Positions 6,715 through 14,208 of a stretch of 18,083 nt of DNA are shown here, in pieces; the first letter of the stretch is position 1, and each line of letters begins with the position of its first letter. The DNA is from Viridibacillus sp050279675 (GTDB taxonomy: Bacteria > Bacillota > Bacilli > Bacillales_A > Planococcaceae), in assembly GCF_050279675.1 (NCBI RefSeq), contig NZ_JBNNUK010000033.1, forward strand, positions 1 through 18,083, in the 5' to 3' direction. A model generated the notes under the pieces. The model searched no databases, was not told where the DNA came from, and was given only the letters and a program-made list of their open reading frames with translations. The translations under genes were made by a program, and so were the position numbers.

Positions 6715-7857
6715 TTACCGTTTTTTCACGTGGAACATTTCTTGCAAAAGTGCCCAATTTTGAGGGAAGGCAAAACCCATATGCCAATAACTTATACCTC
6801 TTAACTTTAATTCCTTCAACAAATTGAACTTCGCTTCAATTGAACGTGCATCTTCAAACCATACCACATGCTCTACCCCATTGCTCCAATAATGGAAGAA
6901 TGGCGCTTCTGCTATTGGGTCATACGAAATCGCCGCATTTTGGTTTCTTGCCAAAGCCACAGCCTGTTGAGGGCTCAACCCCCTTGCAGGTGGATTTCCT
7001 GTTTTATATGGTAATGTCCAATCATATCCATATAAATTTTGCCCCATCATTACTTTTTCAGCGGGTATTTCGGTAATAGTATATTCTAACACCTGGCGTA
7101 CTGGACCAATTGGTGATACTGCCATTGGTGGGCCTCCGCTATATCCCCATTCGTATGTCATAATGACAACAAAATCAACCGCTTCACCTATCCCTTTATA
7201 GTCGTGCCCCTGATACCACTTCCCTGGCTGATTTGCACTAGTCTTGGGTGGTACTGCTGCTGAAATTGTTAATCCTTGAGCATGAGCTCTTTGTCTGAAC
7301 CTGTTCAAAAACTCAACGTAACGTTCCTTATCCTCAGCTAATAAATACTCAAAATCTAAGTGAATATCTTTTGCCCCTTTTTTAGAAGCTTCACTTAAAG
7401 CTGCTCCAATGATTAAATCTTGTAATGTAGTATCATTTAAAATAGTATGCGCTAATGAATCACTAAAGGCATTATTCTCTATATTTGTTAATACGATAGC
7501 TGTTGCCGACTGATTAGCATCCGCTATCTCTGATATACTTCCCCAGTCCATCGGTGTAAGAGTACCATCACGTCTTACTTCATATGAAAATGGCATCATA
7601 TAAGTTAATAGTGGTGCACGTTTTCTCAGTTGAGCTATTAAACTTTCTGGAATTTCAGCTGTATACCATTCGACATATCCATTTGTATCAATTGTAGGGC
7701 GATTTGGATTTGGTGTTTCAGGTAATACAAGTGCTTGCCCAACAACTAGAACATCTGGATCTGGAATTTCATTAATTGCAACAATCATCGCGACTGTTGT
7801 ATTATGCGCCCTGGCGATATTATATAAGTTATCACCTTGCTTCACTACATAAACCAA
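6715..7857 (-). CDS. yaaH: LysM-GH18 spore cortex hydrolase (YaaH/SleL-like)
   Basis: A 380-residue protein with one N-terminal LysM domain (about 2-45; VVKQGDNLYNIARAHNTT) and a GH18 catalytic domain (about 60-375) with the active-site motif DIHLDFEY and a conserved MTYEWGYSGGPP segment. SleL/YaaH proteins are N-acetylglucosaminidases that degrade muramic-lactam cortex peptidoglycan during germination; LysM domains anchor them to the spore. B. subtilis and B. cereus relatives as I remember them carry two LysM repeats; only one is visible here. There is no signal peptide, as expected for a mother-cell spore protein. I chose the TTG at 7857 because AGGAGG ends 6 bases ahead; an in-frame TTG at 7863 abuts the ribosome site. 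It is divergent from tadA. Confidence 0.9.
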   Translation of the reverse strand: MVYVVKQGDNLYNIARAHNTTVAMIVAINEIPDPDVLVVGQALVLPETPNPNRPTIDTNGYVEWYTAEIPESLIAQLRKRAPLLTYMMPFSYEVRRDGTLTPMDWGSISEIADANQSATAIVLTNIENNAFSDSLAHTILNDTTLQDLIIGAALSEASKKGAKDIHLDFEYLLAEDKERYVEFLNRFRQRAHAQGLTISAAVPPKTSANQPGKWYQGHDYKGIGEAVDFVVIMTYEWGYSGGPPMAVSPIGPVRQVLEYTITEIPAEKVMMGQNLYGYDWTLPYKTGNPPARGLSPQQAVALARNQNAAISYDPIAEAPFFHYWSNGVEHVVWFEDARSIEAKFNLLKELKLRGISYWHMGFAFPQNWALLQEMFHVKKR

Positions 7858-7914
7858 GTGCAACCTCCTCTAGCATTATTTCTCCAGTAATATATGCGAA
7901 TTGGGTTTAAACCG

Positions 7915-7923
7915 TGCTACACT
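7915..7923 (+). promoter_or_regulatory. possible extended -10 promoter of tadA
   Basis: Plus strand TGCTACACT, an extended -10 with TACACT at 7918-7923. Transcription would start near 7930, which excludes the upstream in-frame GTG at 7914 and supports the ATG at 7947. The -35 is poor. Confidence 0.4.
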
Positions 7924-7946
7924 ATTTGGCAAGGAGCGATGAATCT

Positions 7947-8900
7947 ATGGACGTATTAAAAAAAGATCTATACTTTATGCAATTGGCCATTAAAGAAGCA
8001 AAAAAGGCTGCAGCACTAGGAGAGGTACCAATTGGGGCCATTATTGTCTACAAGGATGAAGTTATTGCCAGTGCACACAATTTACGCGAAACTTCACAGA
8101 ATGCAGTTACCCATGCTGAACTCATGGCAATTCAACAAGCTTGCAACAAAATTGGTAGTTGGCGATTAGAAGAAACAACTCTCTACGTTACTCTAGAACC
8201 TTGCCCTATGTGCGCAGGAGCAATTTTACAATCCAGAGTACCACGTATCGTTTATGGAGCTAGGGATAGCAAAGCAGGTTGTGTAGATTCACTCTATCAT
8301 TTACTAGATGACTCACGATTTAATCATAAGTGTGAAGTAACCGAGGGCATATTAACAGCTGAATGTGGTCAATTATTAAGCAATTTCTTCAGCAGTTTAC
8401 GTAGTAAGAAAAAAGCTGAACGAGCAACTTCTGTCCCTAAAGTTATACCATTTTCCAAATTAAAATTAGACGTAGAATGTTTCTTATGCGAGCCATTACA
8501 AGGAAAGATCGAACTTCAATCTTCTTCATATAATCAATCTCGTGATGTTAGGCCACACATTTGGCTAACGCTAAATAAAGACAAAATTTTTAATGTAGCT
8601 GATACTGCATTTATTAACGAACAATTTCAAGGGAATTACAATCCCGAACTACTCTCTACAGAAGTACAAATAGACGAACAAAACAAAATGGCTAGCTTAC
8701 ATTTATATGAAGCATTTACTCAATACCCTCATTTATCAATTGTAGATGCACTAGCTTCCACAAACCCAATTATCCGTGCATACGCATTGTTTGATCGTCG
8801 TGTAGGGAAACGTAAATTAATAAACATGACCGCACCACAGTCTTCATTGGAAAGAAAGTTTTATCAAATCCGTTGTGAGGCAGAAGGTATTCGCTATTAA
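7947..8900 (+). CDS. tadA: TadA tRNA adenosine deaminase with extra C-terminal domain
   Basis: A 317-residue protein. Residues 1-160 are a complete TadA, which deaminates A34 to inosine in tRNA-Arg(ACG): zinc ligands H56, C86 and C89, and the proton-shuttle glutamate E58 in THAE and PCPMC. TadA normally ends after the basic helix (here LRSKKKAERA, 151-160) at about 160 residues. A further 150 residues follow and are clearly homologous to the next gene: FLC..LQG (179-186), IWLTL (205-209), LYEA, FDRRVGKRK (282-290) and FYQIRCEAEGI (305-315). From memory this resembles small Bacillales proteins annotated 'SF0329 family', function unknown. No stop interrupts the frame. AAGGAG lies 10 bases before the ATG. 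In B. subtilis tadA is a stand-alone gene co-directional with dnaX; here it is inverted. Confidence 0.93.
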   Translation: MDVLKKDLYFMQLAIKEAKKAAALGEVPIGAIIVYKDEVIASAHNLRETSQNAVTHAELMAIQQACNKIGSWRLEETTLYVTLEPCPMCAGAILQSRVPRIVYGARDSKAGCVDSLYHLLDDSRFNHKCEVTEGILTAECGQLLSNFFSSLRSKKKAERATSVPKVIPFSKLKLDVECFLCEPLQGKIELQSSSYNQSRDVRPHIWLTLNKDKIFNVADTAFINEQFQGNYNPELLSTEVQIDEQNKMASLHLYEAFTQYPHLSIVDALASTNPIIRAYALFDRRVGKRKLINMTAPQSSLERKFYQIRCEAEGIRY

Positions 8901-8918
8901 ACTCAAGGGAGATAACCT

Positions 8919-9479
8919 ATGCAATTCAGCAAAATCCAAAAAAGATACGAAAGCTTTCTTTGCAAAAAATTGCAAGGTCGTGTGAAGCTTTATGCAACAA
9001 CATATCGTAAAGCACATGATAACCCAGCAAGCGTTTGGCTTACATTAGATAAACAAAAAATTTTAAATGCAGATGATTTAAGTTTTATCGTTCCGAGGAA
9101 TATACTATATGCGCAACTAAAAGAACAACATATGCTAAAACCAATACCTTATAATAGAGACTTCAATGTAATGTTAGGATCCCCTGAAAGACGAGCATTA
9201 GTGGATGTCTATGATTTAGCTGAAGCAACTTTAATGGAACATGGAAATTTCGAAAGTTTTTACTTGTATGAAGCTATCATGCACTATACACAGTTCCCCA
9301 TTGAAGAATTATTACTATCAGAAAATGTACTCATTCAAGCTTTAGCCATGTTTGATTACCGTTTAGGAAAACGTAGATTACAAAATTTAAACATCGCTGG
9401 AGCTCATCCCACTATTCAGCAATTTTATCAAATCCGCTGTGAGGCAGAGGGCATTTTAAATAAAACAGAAAAAGGCTAA
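8919..9479 (+). CDS. Stand-alone paralogue of TadA C-terminal domain (SF0329-like)
   Basis: A 186-residue soluble protein with no signal peptide or membrane segment. I do not know its function; it resembles proteins I remember as 'SF0329 family'. Two blocks are shared with the preceding TadA extension: an N-terminal block (residues 1-58, with SFLCKKLQG, VWLTLDKQKILNADDLSFI) and a C-terminal block (115-179, with LYEA, AMFDYRLGKRRL, FYQIRCEAEGI). The middle (59-114) is about 25 residues longer than in the fusion and contains SPERRALVDVYDLAEA. The C-terminal block, rich in Arg/Lys and ending RCEAEGI, could bind nucleic acid, but that is only a guess. AAGGGAG lies 7 bases before the ATG, 18 bases after tadA, so the two are surely co-transcribed. 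A terminator overlaps its stop. Confidence 0.82.
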   Translation: MQFSKIQKRYESFLCKKLQGRVKLYATTYRKAHDNPASVWLTLDKQKILNADDLSFIVPRNILYAQLKEQHMLKPIPYNRDFNVMLGSPERRALVDVYDLAEATLMEHGNFESFYLYEAIMHYTQFPIEELLLSENVLIQALAMFDYRLGKRRLQNLNIAGAHPTIQQFYQIRCEAEGILNKTEKG

Positions 9480-9511
9480 TGCAGGAGAAAACTCCATAGC
9501 ATTAGCCTTTT
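9470..9511. terminator. bidirectional terminator between tadA operon and serS
   Basis: AAAAGGCTAATGC and GCATTAGCCTTTT form a 13-bp stem around a 16-base loop. T-runs lie on both strands, so it can end both the plus-strand tadA pair and the minus-strand serS. The stem includes the stop codon of the plus-strand gene. Confidence 0.85.
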
Positions 9512-9521
9512 CATATATAAA

Positions 9522-10808
9522 TTATTTAGTTGGTGCTTGAATTACTTCTTTACCGCCCATATATGGACGTAAAACTTCAGGGATAACTACAGAGCCATCC
9601 GCTTGTTGATTGTTTTCAAGAAGAGCTGCAACTGTACGACCAATTGCTAGACCGCTACCATTTAATGTGTGCACATATTCAGGTTTTGCTCCTGTTTCAC
9701 GACGGAAACGGATATTGGCACGACGTGCTTGGAAATCTTCAAAGTTAGAGCAAGAAGAGATTTCACGGTACGTACCTTGCGCTGGAATCCATACTTCTAA
9801 ATCGTATTTTTTCGCGGCAGTGAATCCTAAATCAGATGTACACATTTTTAATTTACGATATGGTAAGCCTAAAAGTTGAAGAACCTTCTCAGCATGACCT
9901 GTTAATTTTTCTAATTCTTCATAAGAATCTTCTGGTTTCACGAAACGCACAAGTTCTACTTTGTTAAATTGGTGCTGTCGGATTAAACCACGCGTATCAC
10001 GGCCTGCAGATCCCGCTTCAGAACGGAAAGAAGCACTATAAGCTGAAAATCCTTTCGGTAAAATATCTGCATCTAAAATTTCATCTCGGAAGAAGTTTGT
10101 TACCGGTACTTCTGCAGTTGGGATTAAGAAGTAATCTGTATCCACTAATTTGAAGACATCCTCTTCAAATTTCGGAAGCTGACCTGTACCTGTTAAGCTA
10201 TCGCGGTTAACGATTACAGGTGGTAACATCTCTTCATAACCGTGTTCTTCAGAATGTAAATCCATCATGAAACTCATTAAAGCACGTTCTAAACGAGCAC
10301 CTAGGCCACGGTAAAATACAAAACGGCTACCTGTTGTTTTTGCAGCACTTTCAAAATCAATGATGTTCAAATCTGTACCTAAATCCCAGTGCGCTTTAAC
10401 CTCAAAATCAAACTCTGGAATGTCGCCCCATTTAGCTACTTCCACATTGTCATCTTCTGTTTCTCCAACTGGTACACTTTCATGCGGAATATTTGGTAAA
10501 CGCATCATCATATCTTGGAATTTACCTTCTACTTCACGAAGATCTGTATCTAATGCTTTAATGTCATCGCCAACTTTACGCATATGTGCAATTTCAGCAT
10601 CCGCATTTTCTTTATTACGTTTCTTTTGAGCAATTTGTTCAGAAACTTGGTTACGCTCAGCTTTTAATACTTCTGTTTTTGCGATTAAATCACGACGTTG
10701 TTGATCAAGAGTTTCAAATTGATCAAAAGTCCCTAAATCTTCATTACGGTGAGATAGCTTCTCTTTAATTTCCGTATAATTATCACGGATTCGTTTAATA
10801 TCTAACAT
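9522..10808 (-). CDS. serS: Seryl-tRNA synthetase
   Basis: A 428-residue class II aminoacyl-tRNA synthetase that charges tRNA-Ser (and tRNA-Sec where present) with serine. The N-terminal coiled-coil arm (about 30-105), which grips the long variable arm of tRNA-Ser, is rich in charged residues. The catalytic domain shows TAEVP (231-235), motif 2 starting FRSEAGSAGRDTRG (261-274), and motif 3 GSGLAIGRTVAALLE (384-398). Length is normal. GGAGG lies 9 bases ahead of the ATG. Expression is controlled by a T-box leader ending about 100 bases upstream. It converges with the tadA pair. Confidence 0.98.
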   Translation of the reverse strand: MLDIKRIRDNYTEIKEKLSHRNEDLGTFDQFETLDQQRRDLIAKTEVLKAERNQVSEQIAQKKRNKENADAEIAHMRKVGDDIKALDTDLREVEGKFQDMMMRLPNIPHESVPVGETEDDNVEVAKWGDIPEFDFEVKAHWDLGTDLNIIDFESAAKTTGSRFVFYRGLGARLERALMSFMMDLHSEEHGYEEMLPPVIVNRDSLTGTGQLPKFEEDVFKLVDTDYFLIPTAEVPVTNFFRDEILDADILPKGFSAYSASFRSEAGSAGRDTRGLIRQHQFNKVELVRFVKPEDSYEELEKLTGHAEKVLQLLGLPYRKLKMCTSDLGFTAAKKYDLEVWIPAQGTYREISSCSNFEDFQARRANIRFRRETGAKPEYVHTLNGSGLAIGRTVAALLENNQQADGSVVIPEVLRPYMGGKEVIQAPTK

Positions 10809-10906
10809 ATGTTCATTCCTCCAGTTTTGTAAATTCGATAATAGAAATGTATCAATGTTATCTTACAAAACAATACTTTAGGTCTAGGTTACACTAAAAA
10901 TAAGCA

Positions 10907-11140
10907 ACAAAAAAGCCCTCATCCCCATGAAAGGGACGAGAGCATACCCGCGTTGCCACCCTAATTGATTGCACCTAGATGCAATCCACTTGTTTCATAA
11001 CGGCTTGTTGGCCGGCCACAGCCTACTAAAGATTCAGCTGAGCAACTCCAGGACGGATTCACAAGGTTTTTTATCGACTTCCACCAACCGTCGACTCTCT
11101 ATAAAAAAACTTACTTGCTACTACTTCCTATCATCGTGTT
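10907..11140 (-). promoter_or_regulatory. T-box riboswitch controlling serS
   Basis: The minus-strand leader carries the T-box AGGGTGGCAACGCGGGT (10946-10962), then a rho-independent terminator (GCTCTCGTCCC pairing with GGGATGAGGGC, T-run, 10907-10943). Upstream lies a Stem I region with a TCGAC/GTCGA distal hairpin around 11068-11100 and a likely specifier TCC (11055-11057) in GAATCCG. Uncharged tRNA-Ser would stabilise the antiterminator and allow serS transcription. The 5' boundary is estimated. This leader accounts for the gap between pdxT and serS; no convincing promoter was found, and one may overlap the end of pdxT. Confidence 0.92.
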
Positions 11141-11174
11141 TAATTTGAATTTTATCCATACTTTACAATAGATT

Positions 11175-11771
11175 TCACCGTTTTGCAAGTGTGGTCAAAA
11201 TACTTTGCTTAACCATCTGCACAAAGTATGCCATGATTCGTTGATCTTCTGTCAATTCCGGATGAAATGAACAGCCTAAAAACTGCCCATCTTTTGCTAA
11301 AACAACGCGTCCAGCATACTGTGCTAACACTTCAACGCTTGATCCCACTGATACAATATGAGGTGCACGTATAAATACCGCCGGGAAGTTTTCATCCATA
11401 TTTTTTATAGATAGGGGTATTTCAAAGCTATCAATCTGTCTACCAAATGAATTACGCTCTACAATAACGTCCATTACGCCTATATGGGGTGTTTGCTGAC
11501 CAATGACATTTTTCGCTAATAGTATTAATCCTGCACAAGTACCGAATATTGGTTTACCATCCCCAGCGAATTGACGAAGGGGTTCCATCATGCCATAACG
11601 GTCAATTAGCTTCCGCATCGTTGTACTTTCGCCACCCGGTAGTACAAGACCTTCAAGCTCATTTAGTTGTTCTGCATGCTTCACAATAATTGCAACAGCA
11701 CCAGCTGCTTCTATAGCCTGAACATGCTCACGTACAGCACCTTGCAAACCTAAAACACCGATTTTTACCAT
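11175..11771 (-). CDS. pdxT: PLP synthase glutaminase subunit PdxT
   Basis: A 198-residue class I glutaminase. It supplies ammonia to PdxS for ribose-5-phosphate-dependent pyridoxal 5'-phosphate synthesis. The catalytic triad is visible: C79 in GTCAG, H170 and E172 in FHPEL; the PGGEST motif is at 45-50. Only one base separates the pdxS stop from its ATG, so the two are translationally coupled, matching the 12:12 PdxS:PdxT complex. Confidence 0.97.
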   Translation of the reverse strand: MVKIGVLGLQGAVREHVQAIEAAGAVAIIVKHAEQLNELEGLVLPGGESTTMRKLIDRYGMMEPLRQFAGDGKPIFGTCAGLILLAKNVIGQQTPHIGVMDVIVERNSFGRQIDSFEIPLSIKNMDENFPAVFIRAPHIVSVGSSVEVLAQYAGRVVLAKDGQFLGCSFHPELTEDQRIMAYFVQMVKQSILTTLAKR

Positions 11772-11772
11772 C

Positions 11773-12660
11773 TTACCATCCTCGATCTTGCATACGATCT
11801 TGTGGATTTAAGCGAGAGATTTCGATACCTTTCATCGGAACTCCAAGTTCCTTCGAAATTTCAGCGATTAATTTATAATCCTTGTAATGAGTAGTTGCTT
11901 CTACAATAGCTTTTGCAAACTTGGCAGGATTTTCAGATTTGAAGATACCTGATCCAACAAAGACACCATCTGCTCCAAGCTCCATCATTAACGCTGCATC
12001 AGCAGGAGTTGCTACTCCACCAGCAGCAAAATTGACAACCGGTAATCGACCTAAACGATTGATTTCTAATAAAAGTTCATAAGGTGCACCTAAAATTTTT
12101 GCCTCTGTCATTAGTTCATCCGGTGTCATGTTTGCAACTTTACGTACCTGTGCATTCACTTGACGTATATGGCGTACAGCTTCAACTATATTACCCGTTC
12201 CTGGCTCCCCCTTTGTACGAAGCATCGATGCCCCTTCACCAATACGACGTGTTGCTTCACCTAAATCACGGCATCCACAAACAAAGGGTACTTTATAATC
12301 GCTTTTTAGCAAATGGTATTCTTCATCTGCTGGTGTCAACACTTCACTTTCATCTATGTAATCTACGTTCATTGCTTCTAAAACACGAGCTTCTACAATA
12401 TGGCCAATACGTGCTTTCGCCATTACAGGAATTGATACGGCTGACATCACTTCTTCTACAATTCGAGGGTCTGCCATACGTGCTACTCCACCAGCAGCCC
12501 GAATATCAGAAGGTACACGCTCAAGAGCCATAACAGCAACTGCGCCCGCTTCCTCCGCAATTTTTGCCTGCTCAGCATTAATTACATCCATAATTACGCC
12601 ACCCTTTTGCATTTCTGCCATTCCGCGTTTTACTCGATCTGTACCTGTTTGACTTGCCAT
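11773..12660 (-). CDS. pdxS: PLP synthase lyase subunit PdxS
   Basis: A 295-residue (beta/alpha)8 barrel enzyme that condenses ribose 5-phosphate, glyceraldehyde 3-phosphate and ammonia into PLP. Residues corresponding to the catalytic ones are present: D25 (VIMD), K82 (MAKARIGH) and K150 (TKGEPGTGN). I chose the ATG at 12660 (MASQTGTDRVKRG) because GGAGG ends 8 bases ahead and it matches the family N-terminus (294 residues in B. subtilis). In-frame ATGs at 12666 and 12675 overlap or precede the ribosome site. It is divergent from pdxR. Confidence 0.97.
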   Translation of the reverse strand: MASQTGTDRVKRGMAEMQKGGVIMDVINAEQAKIAEEAGAVAVMALERVPSDIRAAGGVARMADPRIVEEVMSAVSIPVMAKARIGHIVEARVLEAMNVDYIDESEVLTPADEEYHLLKSDYKVPFVCGCRDLGEATRRIGEGASMLRTKGEPGTGNIVEAVRHIRQVNAQVRKVANMTPDELMTEAKILGAPYELLLEINRLGRLPVVNFAAGGVATPADAALMMELGADGVFVGSGIFKSENPAKFAKAIVEATTHYKDYKLIAEISKELGVPMKGIEISRLNPQDRMQDRGW

Positions 12661-12691
12661 TTCCATCGCCTCCATTTTCTTGTATGATGTT

Positions 12692-12699
12692 AGTATAAT
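12692..12699. promoter_or_regulatory. overlapping back-to-back -10 boxes of pdxS and pdxR
   Basis: The octamer AGTATAAT carries TATAAT on the plus strand (12694-12699) and TATACT on the minus strand (12692-12697). The minus -10 is about 32 bases before the pdxS ATG. Neither direction has a good -35 at 17 bases, consistent with need for an activator. Whether the plus-strand -10 is really used for pdxR is uncertain. Confidence 0.45.
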
Positions 12700-12705
12700 G
12701 AAAAT

Positions 12706-12749
12706 TGACCATATAAAAAGATTCAGTTTATATGCAAGTCACATGGTCA
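12706..12749. promoter_or_regulatory. candidate PdxR operator (nested inverted repeats)
   Basis: TGACCAT (12706-12712) is repeated inverted as ATGGTCA (12743-12749), and within these CATATAAA (12710-12717) is repeated inverted as TTTATATG (12727-12734). The site lies directly upstream of the pdxS -10 and reaches the pdxR ribosome site (AGGAGG, 12749-12754), which would suit activation of pdxST and repression of pdxR. PdxR regulators are known to bind the pdxR-pdxST intergenic region; this particular site is my inference. Confidence 0.5.
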
Positions 12750-12760
12750 GGAGGGGTGAT

Positions 12761-14173
12761 ATGATGGATATGCTTATGTTTCAGCTAGAAAGAAATTCTA
12801 ATAAACCTATGTACGAACAGCTCTACGAAGGCATTAAGAAGGGCATTACAGAAGGTACAATACCAACTGAATCTAAACTTCCTTCAAAGAGAAAACTATC
12901 CGAATTTTTAAATATTAGTCAAACAACAATTGAACTCGCCTACGCACAATTGTTAGCAGAAGGCTTTATTGCTTCAAAGCCACGTGTCGGATATTTCGTT
13001 GAAGCTGTTGAAGAACTTGCTTATATAGAAAAAGATATTCAACATCCAGCGATCCCAACTTCCTTATCCCGAGAAAAATTTAAAATAGATTTTAATCCGG
13101 GACAAATTGATACAGAATCATTCCCATTCCATCTTTGGAGGAAATATGCGAAGGAAGCAATTGATGAGCAATCTCAAGAATTATTACTAATTGGTTCGCC
13201 CCAAGGAGAACAAGAATTACGCGAGGAAATTGCAACGTATTTATATCACTCAAGAGGTGTTATATGCGCACCCAATCAAATTGTAATTGGCTCTGGGACA
13301 GAACAACTAATGCCTATGATTATTCGCCTTTTAGGGGCCTCTTCTCGCTTTGGAATTGAGAATCCGGGTTACCCATTAACTCATCACATCTTTAAGCAAA
13401 CGGATCGTCCCGCTATACCGATAAATGTAGATGATGAGGGTCTATTGATAAATGATTTGGAGCACTCTGAAGCTAATGTTGTCTATGTCACACCTTCACA
13501 TCAATTTCCAACTGGTGCAGTATTATCTGCCCCGCGCAGAGCACAGCTTTTAAACTGGGCTTCTCAAAAGGATGACCGTTATATCATCGAAGACGACTAT
13601 GATAGTGAATTTCGTTATATTGGGAAACCAATTGCTGCATTACAAGGAATGGATAAAAGTGACAGCGTGATTTACATAAGTACCTTTTCAAAATCACTCA
13701 TGCCTTCACTACGCATTGCCTATTTTGTACTACCTCCAAAGTTAGTAGAAGTGTACAATCAGGCGTTTAATTACTATACATCGACTGTACCTCGCTTCGA
13801 ACAGCATATTCTCGCACAATTCATGCGAGACGGCCATTTTGCGAAGCATTTAAATCGAATGCGTAAAATCTATCGTAAAAAATTAGAAAAGCTTACAATG
13901 GCTCTAGAACCATTTTCACCAACTGTTAAAATTTCCGGTGAACAAGCAGGTATGCATATCGTACTAACAATTTCACATACAAAAAATGCAACAGATTTGA
14001 AAGACTTGGCACAAGGAAAAGGTATTCGTATTATACCCATTCAGGAATATATGATGGATACATTACTAAATGGGAAATCGACACAGTTTCTACTCGGTTT
14101 TGGGGGAATTAAAGATGAAGAAATTAGTCAATCAGTGCAACAATTAATGAAAGCTTGGGAAATTAGAGCATAA
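12761..14173 (+). CDS. pdxR: MocR-family regulator of PLP synthesis PdxR
   Basis: A 470-residue MocR/GabR-type regulator: a GntR-like winged helix (about 7-80; LPSKRKLSEFLNISQTTIELAY) joined to a fold-type I aminotransferase-like domain (about 110-470). Landmarks are SPQGEQELREEIATYL (146-161), NPGYP (201-205), TPSHQFPTG (244-252), IEDDYDSEFRY (276-286), and the presumptive PLP lysine K311 in STFSKSLMPSLRIA. PdxR proteins sense PLP and activate pdxST while repressing themselves. The divergent position next to pdxS makes this far likelier than GabR. I chose the ATG at 12761 with AGGAGG 6 bases ahead. The frame extends upstream to 12680, but those codons lie in the intergenic operator. Confidence 0.92.
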   Translation: MMDMLMFQLERNSNKPMYEQLYEGIKKGITEGTIPTESKLPSKRKLSEFLNISQTTIELAYAQLLAEGFIASKPRVGYFVEAVEELAYIEKDIQHPAIPTSLSREKFKIDFNPGQIDTESFPFHLWRKYAKEAIDEQSQELLLIGSPQGEQELREEIATYLYHSRGVICAPNQIVIGSGTEQLMPMIIRLLGASSRFGIENPGYPLTHHIFKQTDRPAIPINVDDEGLLINDLEHSEANVVYVTPSHQFPTGAVLSAPRRAQLLNWASQKDDRYIIEDDYDSEFRYIGKPIAALQGMDKSDSVIYISTFSKSLMPSLRIAYFVLPPKLVEVYNQAFNYYTSTVPRFEQHILAQFMRDGHFAKHLNRMRKIYRKKLEKLTMALEPFSPTVKISGEQAGMHIVLTISHTKNATDLKDLAQGKGIRIIPIQEYMMDTLLNGKSTQFLLGFGGIKDEEISQSVQQLMKAWEIRA

Positions 14174-14203
14174 AAAAAGGCAATCGTTATGATTGCCTTT
14201 TTT
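14172..14203. terminator. bidirectional terminator between pdxR and dacA
   Basis: AAAAAAGGCAATC and GATTGCCTTTTTT form a 13-bp stem around GTTAT, with T-runs on both strands. It begins at the pdxR stop codon and ends 5 bases before the dacA stop. Confidence 0.88.
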
Positions 14204-14208
14204 ATATA

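Noticed and set aside
12084..12533. 149-codon open frame on the plus strand
   Set aside because: It is antisense to pdxS, has no ribosome site, and its His/Leu-rich composition is what the reverse strand of a conserved gene gives.
12680..12760. 27-codon N-terminal extension of pdxR
   Set aside because: It spans the predicted promoters and operator, and a strong ribosome site precedes the ATG at 12761 at the start of the winged-helix domain.
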